From: Candidatus Dormiibacterota bacterium
Lineage (GTDB): Bacteria > Chloroflexota > Dormibacteria > Aeolococcales > Aeolococcaceae
Direction: 5' to 3'
Assembly (NCBI GenBank): GCA_019245575.1
Contig: JAFARE010000002.1
Coordinates: 1 to 64,000 of the forward strand
Length of the DNA: 64,000 nt
Shown: positions 50,923 through 59,393 of the stretch, one piece after another
Numbering within the stretch: position 1 is the stretch's first letter
Layout: every line of letters starts with the position of its first letter
Program-made: the position numbers and the translations under genes
The notes under the pieces: model-generated
What the model saw: only the letters and a program-made list of their open reading frames with translations
The model's database searches: none
What the model was told of the DNA's origin: nothing

Positions 50923-51749
50923 GTGAGCGCGGCCTCCAGCGCCGCCCGCATCACATCGAGGGGCGGTGCGACGCCGGTCCAGATCTCGAAGCTCAGCGCC
51001 GCCTGGCGCACCAGCATGCCGGCGCCGTCCACGGCGGCGAGACCCGCCTCCGCCGCGGCCACGACCAGGTCGACGGGCCGGGGGCGGTAGCGCACGTCCG
51101 CGACCGTACATGAGGGCGGCAGGTCGCGCACGTCGAAGGGCATCTCGTCCAGTCCTGCAGGCGTGGCGTTGACCACGATCCCGGCGGTGCCAAGCGCGGC
51201 CATGGTCTCCGCCCGGTCCCAGCGGGCGGCGCTCACGGCGGCCCCCTGACCGCGGAGGCGCCGCGCCACGTCGCGCGCTGTATCCGGCCGCCGGGCGATC
51301 ACCGTCACCGCCGCGACCGGCGCGCGCAGCAGGGCCAGGATCACCGCGGCTGCGGCGCCACCCGCGCCCAACACCACCGCGCGCGCGTCCGGCTCGGGGC
51401 GCAGCCCGGCGTCGTCCAGGCCGGCCACGAAGCCGGCCACATCGGTGTTTGCGCCCATCAGCCGGCCGGCCTCGACGCTGACCGTGTTGACAGCGTCCAA
51501 CATCGCTGCGTCACCCACCAGCGCGTCGCACGCGGCGGCGACATGCGGCTTGAAGGGCATGGTGACGTTGCAGCCGCGGTAGCGGCCGCCGCGCAGCTCC
51601 GCGATGAAACGGGGCAGCTCATCATCGCGCAGAGCACGCAGCTCATACGAACCCTCGATGCCGCACGCGCGCATCGCCGCCTCGTGCACCGTGGCGCTGG
51701 GCGAGGTTCGCACCTGCGGTCCCCCCGCGACGCAGAGACGCAGCGTCAT
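50919..51749 (-). CDS. aroE: Shikimate dehydrogenase
   Basis: AroE reduces 3-dehydroshikimate with NADPH. The 276-residue protein has the substrate site NVTMPFKPHVAAACD with the catalytic Lys of the TMPFK turn, the NADP-binding GAGGAAAAV turn, a VNATPAGLDEMPF block and a late DVRYRPRPVDL block. Other shikimate genes lie about 2 kb away in the adjacent run (aroC, aroKB, aroQ). The gene overlaps ruvX by 4 bases and the prepilin peptidase gene by 4. Confidence 0.94.
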   Translation of the reverse strand: MTLRLCVAGGPQVRTSPSATVHEAAMRACGIEGSYELRALRDDELPRFIAELRGGRYRGCNVTMPFKPHVAAACDALVGDAAMLDAVNTVSVEAGRLMGANTDVAGFVAGLDDAGLRPEPDARAVVLGAGGAAAAVILALLRAPVAAVTVIARRPDTARDVARRLRGQGAAVSAARWDRAETMAALGTAGIVVNATPAGLDEMPFDVRDLPPSCTVADVRYRPRPVDLVVAAAEAGLAAVDGAGMLVRQAALSFEIWTGVAPPLDVMRAALEAALT

Positions 51750-52195
51750 GGAGCGCGGTCGCGATGCGCGTCGAGCCAGCTCTGCAGCAGCAGCGCGGCC
51801 GCCACCGCGTCGATGCTGCGGCGCCGCTTGTCACGCCGCACGCCGGCACTGATCATCTCGCGCTCCGCCTGGGCCGTCGTGAACCGCTCGTCCCACAGGT
51901 CGACTTCGACGCCGAGCTCGGCGCCCAGCGCATCGGCAAAACGGCGCGCGTCCGCCGCAGAGTCACCCTCGCTGCCGTCGAGCCGGCGGGGCAAGCCGAC
52001 GACGGCGCAGCGAACGTCGCGCGTCGCCACCTCGCCGCGCAGCCGCGCCCAAAGATCGCGTGAGGTTCGTTCCAGCGTGGCGAGCGGACTCGCGACGGTT
52101 CGCGTCTCGTCGCTCACCGCCAGCCCGACGCGCACGGCGCCGACGTCAACCCCGAGCACACGTCCGCGCCCCTCCGGCCGGCGAGGGGACGTCAC
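51746..52195 (-). CDS. ruvX: Holliday junction resolvase-like RuvX/YqgF
   Basis: RuvX/YqgF is an RNase H-fold nuclease linked to rRNA processing and Holliday-junction resolution. The 149-residue protein starts with RVLGVDVGAVRVGLAVSD (catalytic Asp in GVDVG), then VVGLPRRLDGSEG and DLWDERFTTAQAE, with a C-terminal DAVAAALLLQSWL. GTG 52195 is chosen for its 4-base overlap with the upstream stop. alaS followed by ruvX is a widespread pairing. Confidence 0.92.
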   Translation of the reverse strand: MTSPRRPEGRGRVLGVDVGAVRVGLAVSDETRTVASPLATLERTSRDLWARLRGEVATRDVRCAVVGLPRRLDGSEGDSAADARRFADALGAELGVEVDLWDERFTTAQAEREMISAGVRRDKRRRSIDAVAAALLLQSWLDAHRDRAP

Positions 52196-53898
52196 GACGC
52201 GGCGATGAAGTTCTCGTCGATCTCGATGCGCGAGGAGAAGAACGGCAGGTAGAACAGGCGGAAGGGAAACTCCGACACGCTCACCGACTGCACCTTGTCG
52301 ATGCTGCTCTCGATGATCTTCTGCGCGTCGCCGGGGTTCTTGCCCGCGAGCTGGCTCTTCAAGCCGCCGAGGTTGACGATCGGCTGCGCGAAGTCCGTCG
52401 CCGAGCACGACAGGATCACCGTGCCGTCCGTCGCCGCCTGCGTCACCTGGCAGGGCTGCATGTTGAGCTTGCCCGGGGCCAGCTCGTCACCCTGCGCCAC
52501 CTGCGAGTTGAGGTCGGCGATGATGTCGTTGCGCACGTCGACCGCGTTGTACACGGCAGCCGACGCCTGTGCGGTGACATTCACCGTCGACGCGGCGAAC
52601 TGGTCGCCGGGATTCGGCAGGTTGGGGCTCACCTTGAACTGGATCGACTTGCCGCCGCCACCCGGATCGACAGCGAACGTCTTGCCCGACGCCATGCTCT
52701 GCATCTGGCTGTTGACCTGGTTGGTCAGGTTCTGCTCGATCTGCGTCAGCTGCGCGTTCCAGCTGTTGACGTCGGAGGAGCTCGCCACCGTGACCTGCTT
52801 GGAGTCGGCGCCGCCGCTGGCCGCGCTGGTGTTGGTCACATGAAAGTCGTGACCCGGCCCCTGGCACTGGCCGAAGTCGTAGTTGCTCTGCGAGCACGGG
52901 TCCTGCGGCCACGCGGTGATCGAATTGGCAGGCACATTGCCCTTTGCCTCGGCGGTGCCGTCCTGCACTGCCAGCTGGTTGTTCGGCGCCACCGAGCCGC
53001 AGTCGCCCTGATTCGCCGGCTGATTGTTGGGGCCGAGACAGAGTGTCGTCGTCTGCGTCGACACGAACGATATGGCGTGGTCAGCGGTCTGGAAGACCTG
53101 CCCCTGCGGCATGTAGACCGTCTGCGGCGCCGGTCCGTTCCAGGAGAACGTCAGCGTTGCCGAAGCAGGTGTGGCAGGGAGTGTCGCCGTGCCGCTCGGC
53201 GTGGCCTGGAAGCTTCCGGCCGCCTGCGCGGTGAGCACGGCCGTGAGGATGTGGTCGCCCTGGTTCGCCGTGCTTGCGTCGGTGCTGCCCTGGATCGTCG
53301 CGTTGCGCGACAGCTGCGCGCCCGCAACGGTCACCGTGATCTTCGCCGACGGCGCCAGCGTGAAGAAGAGCAAAAGTCCGATCACGGCCGCCGCGCCGGC
53401 CGCGAAGTAGAGCGGGCGCCGGCGGTCGCGCCAACGCGACGGCGCGGGCGGGCCCGGCGGCAGTGGCCGCCGCATTTCGGGCCGAGTCGCGACAGCGGCG
53501 CCCGCGGCCGGCGGTCCGAAGTCCGTCGCCGTCCGCGCCGGCGGCTCCTGCACCGCGGCGCCCGCGTAGGCGCGCGTGCCCGCGGTGCGCGATGCGGCGC
53601 CCGCGCCGGCCATGAGCGCACCCAGCTCGATGCCGCGCTCGAACGCGGCCACCGACGCGTACACGGGGAAGCCGTTGGCGCGTGCCAGCTCCTGTATGCG
53701 CGGCTCGTCGCTCACGATCGCGGTGCGCCGCCCCTCACGCTTGCTGAACTGGCTCAGCAGGCGCGCGTTGAGCGGCGTCTGCAGCGCCCTGCTGCCGCGC
53801 GGCATCACCAGGCCCACCTCGGGGTCCTGCGCCGCGCGCACCTTCTCGATGACGTCCGCGATCTCGTCGTCTGTCCGTGCCTGGACCAGCGTGGGCAT
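52192..53898 (-). CDS. Membrane-anchored baseplate-J-like protein
   Basis: The 568-residue protein has a soluble N-terminal domain (about 1-100) with a PRGSRALQTPLNARLL motif and a GRRTAIVSDEPRIQELAR motif, a proline-rich linker, one membrane helix (about 162-180) and a large outer domain of beta-strand and Gln/Ser/Thr-rich sequence. The outer part resembles baseplate J/gp47-family proteins of non-phage genomes (ATLTFSWNGPAPQTVYMPQG). It may anchor or assemble a surface structure with the adjacent actin-like ATPase. Function is unknown. It follows the ATPase gene by 4 bp and overlaps ruvX. Confidence 0.65.
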   Translation of the reverse strand: MPTLVQARTDDEIADVIEKVRAAQDPEVGLVMPRGSRALQTPLNARLLSQFSKREGRRTAIVSDEPRIQELARANGFPVYASVAAFERGIELGALMAGAGAASRTAGTRAYAGAAVQEPPARTATDFGPPAAGAAVATRPEMRRPLPPGPPAPSRWRDRRRPLYFAAGAAAVIGLLLFFTLAPSAKITVTVAGAQLSRNATIQGSTDASTANQGDHILTAVLTAQAAGSFQATPSGTATLPATPASATLTFSWNGPAPQTVYMPQGQVFQTADHAISFVSTQTTTLCLGPNNQPANQGDCGSVAPNNQLAVQDGTAEAKGNVPANSITAWPQDPCSQSNYDFGQCQGPGHDFHVTNTSAASGGADSKQVTVASSSDVNSWNAQLTQIEQNLTNQVNSQMQSMASGKTFAVDPGGGGKSIQFKVSPNLPNPGDQFAASTVNVTAQASAAVYNAVDVRNDIIADLNSQVAQGDELAPGKLNMQPCQVTQAATDGTVILSCSATDFAQPIVNLGGLKSQLAGKNPGDAQKIIESSIDKVQSVSVSEFPFRLFYLPFFSSRIEIDENFIAAS

Positions 53899-53902
53899 GT
53901 CG

Positions 53903-55171
53903 TTACACCTTCATTGTCTTGAGGACGCGGCGCATCAGCGTTCCCAGTGGCGCGTCCGCATCGTCTTCGAGCGCGATTGCGTGGTGGGCGAGGCCCATGG
54001 GCGTGACGTCCTGGCAGCCGACGAGCAGCCCCGTCGTGTCGTACACGCCCTGCACGTCATCCGGTCCCAGCACCTTGACCGACGGCACGTTGCTGAACTG
54101 CGCTGTGCCCAGCCAGTCGACGGCGCGCAGCTGCTCCGACACCTCTGGCAGCGCAGCGCCGCCGCCCGCGAGGTACAGCGCCGGCGGCAGCGGATCGTTG
54201 CCCGCAAGCTCCTCCAGGCTGAGTGCGACACCCTGGGCCAGCACCTCCGCGGTGGGCGTCAGGCTCTTCTGCGCCAGCGCATTCTGCTCGGGCGCGAGCC
54301 GATGGTCGGCGTGCAGCACCTTGAAGCGCTCCGCCTCCTCGAGGTTCATCGACAGGTCGGACGCCAGACGCTTGGTGAACGAGCGTCCGCCCAAGGCGAA
54401 CATCCTGGTCGATTCGATGCCGCCGCGGCGCACCACCGCGATGTCCGTGGTTCCACCGCCGATGTCGACGAACACCGCGCCCATCTCGTGCATCTCCTCC
54501 GTGGCGCAGCCGCGGGCGAGCGCATACGGCTCCGCCACGGTCGCGACCAGCTCCAGGTCGAGCTCCTGCGCGATTGTCTGCAGCGCGCCGATGTGCGTCA
54601 GTGGCGCGAAGGTGTTGAACACGGTGATCTCGACCACGTGGCCCTGGAAGTCCACGGGATTGGTGACGGCGTAGCCGTCCACGCGCACCTGCGTGATGGT
54701 GCTGTGCACCAGCTTGACGTTGATCTCGGCGACGCCCAGGTCCTGCGACATCTGCCGCACCGCCTCGCGCAGCGCGCGACGCTGCACGGCCTGCAGCGCT
54801 GTGGCGAGGTCCGCCTGCGTGATGCGTGCCTGCGGTTGCGGGCGCGGCATCGTCATGGTGGTGCTGAAGCCGCGTACCTGCTCGCCGGCGATGCCGATGA
54901 CGGCCTGGCCGGGCACGGTCTCGCACATGTCCTCCGCCTCGGTGAGCGCGCGGTCGCAGTTGTCGATGACTGACTGGATGTCCGCCACCGCGCCCGCCTG
55001 CATGTGCGCGGTGGACTGGCGGACCTTGCCCACGCCGAGCACGATGCCCTTGTCGCCCTCGCGTTTCACAACCAGCGCCTTGACGAACTCGGTGCCGATG
55101 TCCAGCACGGTGTAGTGCGAATGAAACTCGTCACGCCGGCGCATCAGCGAGAACTTGCGCTTGGACATCAC
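53903..55171 (-). CDS. FtsA/PilM-like actin-fold ATPase
   Basis: The 422-residue protein has actin-fold motifs: VLDIGTEFVKALVV (phosphate 1, about 21-34), an FtsA-like GIAGEQVRGFST insertion (1C domain), the phosphate-2 motif DIGGGTTDIAVV (about 246-257) and an adenosine motif LAGGGAALPEV near 335. The first residues are basic. FtsA tethers FtsZ to the membrane; PilM is the cytoplasmic partner of PilN in type IV pili. The next gene is a single-pass membrane protein, the PilN position, and a prepilin peptidase follows, so a PilM-like role is favoured. It overlaps alaS by 4 bases. Confidence 0.8.
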   Translation of the reverse strand: MMSKRKFSLMRRRDEFHSHYTVLDIGTEFVKALVVKREGDKGIVLGVGKVRQSTAHMQAGAVADIQSVIDNCDRALTEAEDMCETVPGQAVIGIAGEQVRGFSTTMTMPRPQPQARITQADLATALQAVQRRALREAVRQMSQDLGVAEINVKLVHSTITQVRVDGYAVTNPVDFQGHVVEITVFNTFAPLTHIGALQTIAQELDLELVATVAEPYALARGCATEEMHEMGAVFVDIGGGTTDIAVVRRGGIESTRMFALGGRSFTKRLASDLSMNLEEAERFKVLHADHRLAPEQNALAQKSLTPTAEVLAQGVALSLEELAGNDPLPPALYLAGGGAALPEVSEQLRAVDWLGTAQFSNVPSVKVLGPDDVQGVYDTTGLLVGCQDVTPMGLAHHAIALEDDADAPLGTLMRRVLKTMKV

Positions 55172-57759
55172 GAAGCAGTCCCCACGCGCGAGAGGCTGGC
55201 GCGGATGACGTCCAGCGCATCGCCCCGCTTCGCGGCATCCTTGATGCCGCCGCGGGCGAACTCGCGCCGGCCACCGCCACGAGCACCGGTCACCTCGGAC
55301 GCCGCGCGCACCAGCGCTCCGGCGTCGATGCCCGCGTCGATCGCGCGGCCGCCCACCTTCACGGCGAGCGTCGTCGGGGCGAGGGCCACGGCCACGCCGT
55401 CACCCTGCAGCCGTTCCGCGTAGAGCAGGTCGGCGGCCGCCACCGCGCCGTCGCCGTCCGATTCCGCGTCGAGCATCACCGAGGCGAGCCGCAATCCCCC
55501 GACCTCCTCCACCGACGCCCCGCTCACGCCGCCGCCCGTGGCCGCCCGGCGCCGTGCCTGGTCCGCCTCGCGTGCGGCCCTGCGCAGCTGCTCCTGCAGC
55601 GCGGCGACGCGCTCCGGCACCTCCTCCGGTTTCGCCCGGAGTGCGCGGGCGGTCGTGTGCAGCGCGTCGCTCCACGCATGCCAGCGCTGCTCGGCCGCCT
55701 CGCCGGCGACCATGTCGATGCGGCGGACGCCCTGGCCGATGCTGGACTCCGAGACGATCAGCGCCGCGCCGATGTCGCCGCTGCGCTGTACATGCGTCCC
55801 ACCGCAGAGCTCACGCGACCAGCCGCCGAAGTCGATCACGCGGACGTCCTCCGCGTACTGCTCGTCGATCAACGCGATGGCGCCGCTGGCGCGTGCCGCC
55901 GCGAGGGGCATGACCTCGACGCTGCGCTCGAGGTTGCGCCGGATGCCCTCGTTCACGCGATGCTCGATCTCGGCCAGCTCGTCCGGCGTGAGCGCGCGAG
56001 AGAACGAGAAGTCGAACGTCGTGTGATCCGGTGCCACCAGCGAGCCGCGCTGCAGGATGGACTCGCCCAGGACCTCGCGCAGCGCGCGGTTGAGCAGGTG
56101 CGTCGCGCTGTGGTGGCGCGCCAGCTGCGCGCGCCGCGCCCGGTCCACCTCCGCGTTGACGCGCGTGCCCGCGATGAGGTCACCGCGCGTCACGCGCACG
56201 CGATGCACGCGCGAGTCGCTGCCCGGGATCTGCTGGGTGTCCAGCACGTCTGCCTCGCCGCCCGCCCACGACAGCCGGCCGGTGTCACCGACCTGGCCGC
56301 CGGCCTCCGCATAGAACGGCGAGACGTCGAGCACGACGCCGCCACTGTCACCCTCGTGCAGCGACGCCCCGCCCTCGACGGCCAGGACCGAGGCGTCGGC
56401 CTCCTGCTCCTCGTAGCCGACAAACCGTGTGGCCGGAACCGCGGCCGCGCCGAAGCCCGTCCGCTCGACCGCGGCGCGGCTCTGGGCGCGCTGCTGGTCC
56501 ATCGCACTGCGGAACCCGGCGAGATCCACCACCGCGCCGCGCTCGGCTGCCATCTCCACCGTTAACTCGACAGGGAGCCCGAAGGTATCGTAGAGCCGGA
56601 ACGCGTCAATCCCGCTGACGTTCGTCGTGCCCCCGGCGAGCATCGAGTCGAGGCGCGACATCGCCGCGTCCAGGGTGCGGCGGAACATCGCCTCCTCCTC
56701 GCGCAGGCTGTGCTCTATCAACCCCTGATGCTCGCGGAGCTCGGGATAGACCGGCGCCATCTCCTCGACCAGCACGGGCACCGACTCCGTCATCCCGCCC
56801 TCGAGCGAGACCGCGCGCGCGTGCACCGCGGCGCGGCGCACCAGGCGGCGCAGCACATAGCCGCGCCCTTCGTTGGAGGGAATCACGCCGTCCGCGACGA
56901 GAAAGCACGCGCCGCGAAGGTGGTCGGCCAGAACACGGATGGAGCGAAGCCGCTCGGGCGCTGACGTGTCCGCCCTGGCGCGCTCGCGAAATGAGGCCAC
57001 CAATGGCACGAACAGGTCGTTCTCGTAGTCGTTGCGCACGCCCTGCAGGACCGATGTCATGCGTTCGAGGCCCATGCCGGTGTCGACGGTGGGCTTGGGC
57101 AGCCGGGGGCGGGAGCCATCCTCCTGCTGGTCGAACTCCATGAACACGAGGTTCCAGTACTCGCACCACCGGTCGCCTCCGCATTCGTCCGCCGGCGTGC
57201 AGTCGCTGCGCCCGCACGAGCAGGGCAGTCCGAAGTCCCAGTACAGCTCGCTGTCGTACCCGCACGGCCCCGTGGGCCCTGCTGCCCACCAGTTGTCCTC
57301 CATACGGGCAATGCGCTCACGCGGCACGCCGATGCGCTCGGTCCAGATGCGCTCCGACTCCTCGTCGTCGGGGTACACGCTCGGCCAGATGCGCGTCGGG
57401 TCGAGCCCGAACACATCAGTGCTCAGCTCCCACGCGTACTCGATCGCGCGCTCCTTGAAGTATTGCCCGATGGACCAGTTGCCCAGCATCTCGAAGAACG
57501 TGTGGTGGTACGCATCGCCCACGGACGCGATGTCGTCGTACTTCAGGCCCGCGCCGCGGAAGCACTTCTGGCACGACGTCAGGTTCGGAGCAGGCGGGGT
57601 GCGCCGCCCGGCGATGAACGGCTTGAGCGGCACCATTCCGGCCACGGTGAAGAGAAGCGACGGATCGTCGCGGGGGATGAGCGAGGAACTGGGAAGGCGA
57701 TGATGCCCGCGCTCCTCGAAGAAGCGCAGGTAACGCTCCCGTATGTCGTGACTGCGCAT
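55168..57759 (-). CDS. alaS: Alanyl-tRNA synthetase
   Basis: AlaRS charges tRNA-Ala and edits misacylated Ser/Gly. The 863-residue protein has the N-terminal class II core (RYLRFFEERGHHRLPSSSLI), the zinc-type editing domain with HHSATHLLNRAL and ELCGGTHVQRSGDIG, and a C-terminal DHHA1-like domain with ARGGGRREFARGG. Length is typical. A TAGAAT box lies 29 nt upstream of the ATG; there is no space for a T-box. Confidence 0.97.
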   Translation of the reverse strand: MRSHDIRERYLRFFEERGHHRLPSSSLIPRDDPSLLFTVAGMVPLKPFIAGRRTPPAPNLTSCQKCFRGAGLKYDDIASVGDAYHHTFFEMLGNWSIGQYFKERAIEYAWELSTDVFGLDPTRIWPSVYPDDEESERIWTERIGVPRERIARMEDNWWAAGPTGPCGYDSELYWDFGLPCSCGRSDCTPADECGGDRWCEYWNLVFMEFDQQEDGSRPRLPKPTVDTGMGLERMTSVLQGVRNDYENDLFVPLVASFRERARADTSAPERLRSIRVLADHLRGACFLVADGVIPSNEGRGYVLRRLVRRAAVHARAVSLEGGMTESVPVLVEEMAPVYPELREHQGLIEHSLREEEAMFRRTLDAAMSRLDSMLAGGTTNVSGIDAFRLYDTFGLPVELTVEMAAERGAVVDLAGFRSAMDQQRAQSRAAVERTGFGAAAVPATRFVGYEEQEADASVLAVEGGASLHEGDSGGVVLDVSPFYAEAGGQVGDTGRLSWAGGEADVLDTQQIPGSDSRVHRVRVTRGDLIAGTRVNAEVDRARRAQLARHHSATHLLNRALREVLGESILQRGSLVAPDHTTFDFSFSRALTPDELAEIEHRVNEGIRRNLERSVEVMPLAAARASGAIALIDEQYAEDVRVIDFGGWSRELCGGTHVQRSGDIGAALIVSESSIGQGVRRIDMVAGEAAEQRWHAWSDALHTTARALRAKPEEVPERVAALQEQLRRAAREADQARRRAATGGGVSGASVEEVGGLRLASVMLDAESDGDGAVAAADLLYAERLQGDGVAVALAPTTLAVKVGGRAIDAGIDAGALVRAASEVTGARGGGRREFARGGIKDAAKRGDALDVIRASLSRVGTAS

Positions 57760-57788
57760 GCTGAATTGAGCCCGGAAGCTACGCGGCG

Positions 57789-57794
57789 ATTCTA
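57789..57794 (-). promoter_or_regulatory. Candidate -10 box of alaS
   Basis: TAGAAT on the minus strand in the 66-bp gap between the sigma-factor gene stop and the alaS ATG. The leader would be about 24 nt with no Shine-Dalgarno sequence. No clear -35. Confidence 0.4.
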
Positions 57795-57825
57795 CCGGAC
57801 GCCGGGTGCAGCGACCGGAAATGCG

Positions 57826-58650
57826 TCATTGCGGCACCGAATTGCCGAACTCTCTGCGCAGATGCTCGATGGCCGCGCGCTGAAGTCGCGAGACGTGCAT
57901 CTGCGAGATGCCCAGGCGCTTGGCCACCTCGGTCTGGGGCAGCTGCTCGACGAATCGCAGCGCCAGGATGCGCCGCTCGCGCGGGGTGAGGTGGGACATC
58001 ACGCGCTCCAGCACCTCCTGCGCCTCCACCCGCTCCAGGTTGAGGTCCTCCTGGCCGAGGCGCTCGCCCAGGGTGGTGCTGTCCTCCGCGGCCGTCGCCG
58101 CCGACGGTGCCTCGAGCGACACCGTGTGCTGAGCCGGCGAGACCTCCAGGGCGGCCAGCACCTCCTCGGGCTCGAGCCCGATGCGCTCCCCGATCTCGGC
58201 GACCGTCGGCGTCCTGCCCAGCTCGGACTGCAGCGTCTGCGTGGCGCTGTTGACGCGCATCAGGTTCTCCTGCAGGCGGCGGGGCACGCGCACGGCCCAG
58301 GAGCGGTCGCGGAAGTAGCGGCGGATCTCGCCCGCGATGGTCGGCGTGGCGAAGGTGGAGAACTCGTTCTCCAGGCTGGGATCGAAGCGCTCGATCGCCT
58401 GGATGAGGCCCACGAAGCCCACCTGCTCGATGTCCTCCAGCGGCTCGCCACGGTTGACGAAGCGCCGGGCGATGAAGCGCACCAGGTCGCTGTTGAGCGC
58501 GACCAGCCGCTCACGGATCGCCGGATCGCGGGTGCGGGCGTATTCGCGGAGCAGCCGGCGGAGCTCCTCGCGCTCCGCGGTCGGCTCGGGCTTGGCGAGG
58601 GTACGGGCCCGAGTCGCCGTGGCTCCGCCGCGCCGCGGCGGCGAGCTCAC
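57826..58650 (-). CDS. SigB/SigF-family RNA polymerase sigma factor
   Basis: Alternative sigma factors of this group direct general-stress or sporulation-type regulons. The 274-residue protein has region 2 (LVRFIARRFVNRGEPLEDIEQVG-like, about 54-80, with FVGLIQAIERFDPS), region 3 with RPTVAEIGERIG-type helix and region 4 with LTPRERRILALRFVEQLPQTE and helix-turn-helix AKRLGISQMHVSRLQ. The GTG start 58650 overlaps the anti-sigma stop. It would recognise the GTTTTG/GGGTAT promoter found upstream of the pair, giving autoregulation. Confidence 0.92.
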   Translation of the reverse strand: MSSPPRRGGATATRARTLAKPEPTAEREELRRLLREYARTRDPAIRERLVALNSDLVRFIARRFVNRGEPLEDIEQVGFVGLIQAIERFDPSLENEFSTFATPTIAGEIRRYFRDRSWAVRVPRRLQENLMRVNSATQTLQSELGRTPTVAEIGERIGLEPEEVLAALEVSPAQHTVSLEAPSAATAAEDSTTLGERLGQEDLNLERVEAQEVLERVMSHLTPRERRILALRFVEQLPQTEVAKRLGISQMHVSRLQRAAIEHLRREFGNSVPQ

Positions 58651-59102
58651 GCGACCCGGTACTTGGTCAGCCGGACCTGCAGCCCGCCGGTGCGCTCATC
58701 GACGCGGTACGAGCTGCGATCGACAAACAGGCCCATCAATCGGAGGGCGAGGTCGACCGCCGCCGCCTCCTCCTCGCGCTGCTGCTCCGCCGCCGCCTGC
58801 ACCAGCATGGCCTCTCTCTGGACGCGAGCCGCCAGCTCCGCCTCGCGGTTCACGGTGCTGCGCACGTTGATCTCGACACCACGCTGGCTCTGCTTGAACG
58901 CCATGCGCACCTGCCCCGTGAGGTAGCCGGACCGCTCGAGACAGGAGATCGCGTTGTCGAAGGCCTGGGACACGGCGATCGTGAGGTCATCGACCGCGTC
59001 CATGTCGAAGCCGGCCACGCTGCCCACCGCCGCGGCGGTGCGCTTGGCCACCACGGCGTACTCGCGTTCCGCCGGCAGCCGCAGCTCGGTCACATGGCCC
59101 AT
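58647..59102 (-). CDS. RsbW-like anti-sigma factor with eroded kinase motifs
   Basis: RsbW proteins bind SigB and phosphorylate the anti-anti-sigma factor RsbV. The 151-residue product is a GHKL-fold protein with TIAVSQAFDNAISCL, where the N-box Glu of canonical RsbW (SEAxxNA) is Gln while the Asn is kept, and with no DxGxG G1 box after VEINVR. It therefore may bind the sigma factor but not act as a kinase. A helical insert rich in E and Q (about 92-115) is unusual. ATG 59102 is chosen because the sigma-B-type promoter lies between it and the alternative start 59132. No RsbV-like STAS gene is in the window. Confidence 0.8.
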   Translation of the reverse strand: MGHVTELRLPAEREYAVVAKRTAAAVGSVAGFDMDAVDDLTIAVSQAFDNAISCLERSGYLTGQVRMAFKQSQRGVEINVRSTVNREAELAARVQREAMLVQAAAEQQREEEAAAVDLALRLMGLFVDRSSYRVDERTGGLQVRLTKYRVA

Positions 59103-59114
59103 GACACTAGGCGG

Positions 59115-59140
59115 ATACCCGGCTGCGGTCATGGCAAAAC
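59115..59140 (-). promoter_or_regulatory. Sigma-B/sigma-F-type promoter of the anti-sigma/sigma pair
   Basis: GTTTTG (59140-59135), 14 bp, then GGGTAT (59120-59115) on the minus strand fits the Bacillus sigma-B consensus GTTTAA-N12-14-GGGTAT and actinobacterial SigF promoters. Transcription would start near 59108, only a few bases before ATG 59102. It implies autoregulation by the encoded sigma factor. Confidence 0.65.
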
Positions 59141-59163
59141 CCGAGCCGGCCGCGGCCTGGGTG

Positions 59164-59361
59164 CTAGGCGCTGCTCGACGAGCCGGACGCGGATCCAGCC
59201 GTCTCTGCGGCGCCGCGGCCCTCGTCGATCGCGCCCACGACCTCGGCCTCCCACTCCAGCTCCTCGCGCTGCCGGCGCCGGGAGCGGACCCTCCAGAACG
59301 CCAGCGCGCCGGCCACGCCGCCGATGGCGATGAACGCCTTGCGCCCCAACGGTACCTTCAT
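59164..59361 (-). CDS. Small single-pass membrane protein, hypothetical
   Basis: The 65-residue product has one membrane helix (about 9-24, AFIAIGGVAGALAFWRV), then an arginine-rich stretch and an acidic Ala/Ser tail. A strong GGAGG lies 6 nt before ATG 59361, which supports a real gene despite its size; a longer frame covers other phases and is rejected. It sits between the anti-sigma gene and the aspS side. No named family recognised. Confidence 0.6.
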   Translation of the reverse strand: MKVPLGRKAFIAIGGVAGALAFWRVRSRRRQREELEWEAEVVGAIDEGRGAAETAGSASGSSSSA

Positions 59362-59393
59362 CGCGAACCTCCAACCTGTGACTGACGCGCCGA

